A stretch of 64,000 nucleotides of DNA from the NCBI RefSeq assembly GCF_017876155.1, contig NZ_JAGINP010000025.1, positions 54,098 through 118,097 on the forward strand, read 5' to 3'. The number at the start of each line of letters is the position of its first letter. The first letter of the stretch is position 1. This document shows positions 62,740-64,000 of the stretch, in pieces. The notes beneath the pieces are model-generated. The model did no database searches. It was not told the DNA's origin and was given only the letters and a program-made list of their open reading frames with translations. The translations under genes and the position numbers were made by a program. The DNA is from Azospirillum rugosum. Lineage in GTDB: Bacteria; Pseudomonadota; Alphaproteobacteria; Azospirillales; Azospirillaceae.

Positions 62740-63444
62740 GTGACCACAGCCTTCGACCTTGCCATCATGAACACGCTGAACGCCTACAGCCGGCACAGCG
62801 TGGCGGTGGACAAGGCCATCTATGTGATCGCCCAGAGCGACCTTTTGAAAGGCGGCGTCCTGATGGCGCTGCTGTGGTGGGCCTGGACCCGGAACAGCGG
62901 ACGTCTGATCGGACCGGACCTCCTGTCCATCCGCACCATTTTCGGCGCCTTGCTCGCGATCCTCGTCGGGCGGGCGATGCAGAACTTCCTCCCCATGCGC
63001 CTCCGCCCGGTGCACGACCCGAACCTCGCCTTCGTCGTTCCCCACGACGTGAACGCCTGGGCGGTGGATGGCTGGAGTTCCTTTCCCAGCGACCACGCGG
63101 TGCTGTTCTTCGGCCTGGCAACCGCCGTCTGGTGGGCGAGCCGCGGGCTCGGCGCGCTGGCCTTTCTTTGGACGCTGGTGGTGATCTGCCTGCCGCGGGT
63201 CTACCTCGGACTCCACTTCCCGACCGACATCCTCGCCGGGGGCGTCGTCGGCGTGGCGATCATGGCCCTGGTGCTCGCGGTGCCGGTTCCGGAAGGCCTG
63301 CGCCACTGGTTCATCCGCCAGCAGGACACCCGGCCGGGACTCGTCTACGCCGTGGGCTTTCTTCTGACCTTGCAGATGGCCACTCTGTTCGCCAACGCGC
63401 GCCGGTTGGTGGAGGGGGCGATGACGGTCGTTCTCGGCTCCTGA
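62740..63444 (+). CDS. PAP2-family membrane phosphatase
   Basis: This 234-residue protein has about six hydrophobic helices and the phosphatidic acid phosphatase signature: NFLPMRLRP (lipid phosphatase motif 1 variant), PSDHAVLFFGLA (motif 2) and RVYLGLHFPTDILAG (motif 3, Arg-5-His-3-Asp). It would dephosphorylate a lipid or polyprenyl phosphate, such as undecaprenyl pyrophosphate, at the membrane. The GTG at 62740 has GGAGGG 5 bases upstream; an ATG at 62680 would add 20 poorly placed residues. Confidence 0.85.
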   Translation: MTTAFDLAIMNTLNAYSRHSVAVDKAIYVIAQSDLLKGGVLMALLWWAWTRNSGRLIGPDLLSIRTIFGALLAILVGRAMQNFLPMRLRPVHDPNLAFVVPHDVNAWAVDGWSSFPSDHAVLFFGLATAVWWASRGLGALAFLWTLVVICLPRVYLGLHFPTDILAGGVVGVAIMALVLAVPVPEGLRHWFIRQQDTRPGLVYAVGFLLTLQMATLFANARRLVEGAMTVVLGS

Positions 63445-63473
63445 GAAAAAGCGCAAACGGCCGAAAAAAGCGC

Positions 63474-63502
63474 TTGCTCGGTTTGGCCGACCGGCCTATA
63501 CA
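63474..63502 (+). promoter_or_regulatory. Probable rRNA operon promoter
   Basis: TTGCTC (63474-63479) and TATACA (63497-63502) are separated by 17 bases. It stands about 400 bases before the 16S gene start, a usual distance for an rrn P1 promoter in alphaproteobacteria. Confidence 0.75.
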
Positions 63503-63908
63503 ACGCCTCCCCGGCGCGGCGCTGCTGACGAAGCGGTGACGAGCCAAAGGGAACGGAAGACAAGACGAAGTATCGTCGGGCCGGCGTGAAAACAACGGCT
63601 TGACAGCGCAAGTCGAAGCTTCTAGATACGGCGGCCTCGCCGCGTCGCCCTTCCGGGCCGGACGCCGGCGCCGCAGCGGTTCCTGAGGGGATCGCGGGTT
63701 CTTGGATAAGTGGATACCGTGTTGTGAGAAGGGATGCGCAGGCGGCGGTGATGAGCCGTTGTGGTCCGCGGGCTGGTTCTCTGGTTGGGGATCGGCAACA
63801 CGCGGGATCGCCTGGAGCATCCTGGTCAAGCAGTATGAGACGTACAGTTTCGAAAGCTTGGGTAGGAACGCTTTGACGGTCCTGATCAAGTGGGCTTCGG
63901 CTCTACTT
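63503..63908 (+). other. rRNA operon leader
   Basis: No gene is credible here; composition is less GC-rich than average. The region is the transcribed 5' leader before 16S rRNA and would hold antitermination and processing sites, which I could not locate with certainty. Confidence 0.7.
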
Positions 63909-64000
63909 GAACCTGAGAGTTTGATCCTGGCTCAGAACGAACGCTGGCGGCATGCCTAACACATGCAAGTCGAACGGAGGCTTCGGCCTCAGTGGCGCAC
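63909..64000 (+). rRNA. rrs: 16S ribosomal RNA, 5' end (partial)
   Basis: The first ~92 bases of 16S rRNA are seen: the universal AGAGTTTGATCCTGGCTCAG at 63916-63935 followed by the conserved AACGAACGCTGGCGGCATGC and CTAACACATGCAAGTCGAAC. The GGCGGCATGCCTAACACATG wording is typical of Alphaproteobacteria. Counting back from the primer-27F site puts the mature 5' end near 63909. The gene continues past the window edge. Confidence 0.97.

Overview
The window looks like part of the chromosome (or a large rrn-bearing replicon) of an Azospirillum-like alphaproteobacterium (Rhodospirillales). Signs are very high GC, a fixNOQP-fixGHIS cluster followed by an FNR/FnrN-type regulator, a bifunctional GlnD, a long PstC, a class III-type catalase, a Usg protein, and the first ~92 bases of an alphaproteobacterial-type 16S rRNA gene at the right edge. 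Most of the DNA is ordinary core genome with tight operons. No transposase, tRNA or CRISPR array was seen. Species assignment is inference.

Layout. 1-6788: a polyamine-type ABC transporter (binding protein, ATPase, two permeases), interrupted by a reverse-strand copper-handling set (DUF2946 protein, YcnI-like, CopC-CopD). 6799-10885: small acidic protein, thioesterase, two RNA methyltransferases and a GNAT-like protein. 10943-20350: microaerobic respiration block: FNR box, ccoN-ccoO-ccoQ-ccoP (ccoQ is a 53-residue gene that is easily missed), terminator, second FNR/FixK-type box, ccoG-ccoH-ccoI-ccoS, and the [4Fe-4S] FNR-type regulator. 20609-22879: malic enzyme fused to a phosphotransacetylase domain. 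23157-30933: phosphate regulon phoR, Pho box, pstSCAB, phoU, phoB. 31194-38324: glnD, a remnant of a receiver domain, two small hypothetical genes, mutS. 38463-40035: acetyltransferase, phage-type lysozyme, usg. 40220-42389: HrcA/RpoH-type controlled groESL with terminator. 42569-47847: catalase, monooxygenase-like protein, alpha/beta hydrolase, and an AmpR-like regulator divergent from a class A beta-lactamase.

47981-49628 is the most accessory-looking part: a two-gene module of an ImmA/IrrE-type zinc protease and a class III nucleotide-cyclase-like protein, visibly less GC-biased than its surroundings. This is the best candidate for an undescribed system. 50508-54550: flavoprotein, class A penicillin-binding protein and a PHA-granule-type protein, with two copies of an inverted repeat. 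54628-57592: sigma-54 phage-shock locus, pspF divergent from a 52-residue membrane protein gene and pspA, then pspB and pspC, with three consecutive hairpins between the small gene and pspA. 57671-63444: a small membrane peptide, two membrane-anchored coiled-coil proteins, a REC-DUF3369-GGDEF protein, a Tat-exported DUF411 protein, a HTH plus binding-protein-like regulator and a PAP2 phosphatase. 63474-64000: rrn promoter, leader and 16S start.

Two families of intergenic palindromic repeats recur: a CCCTCTCCC...GGGAGAGGG family (nine copies) and a GTAGGTTGGG family (two copies). Several 15-18 bp exact or near-exact tandem duplications sit in leaders or gene ends.
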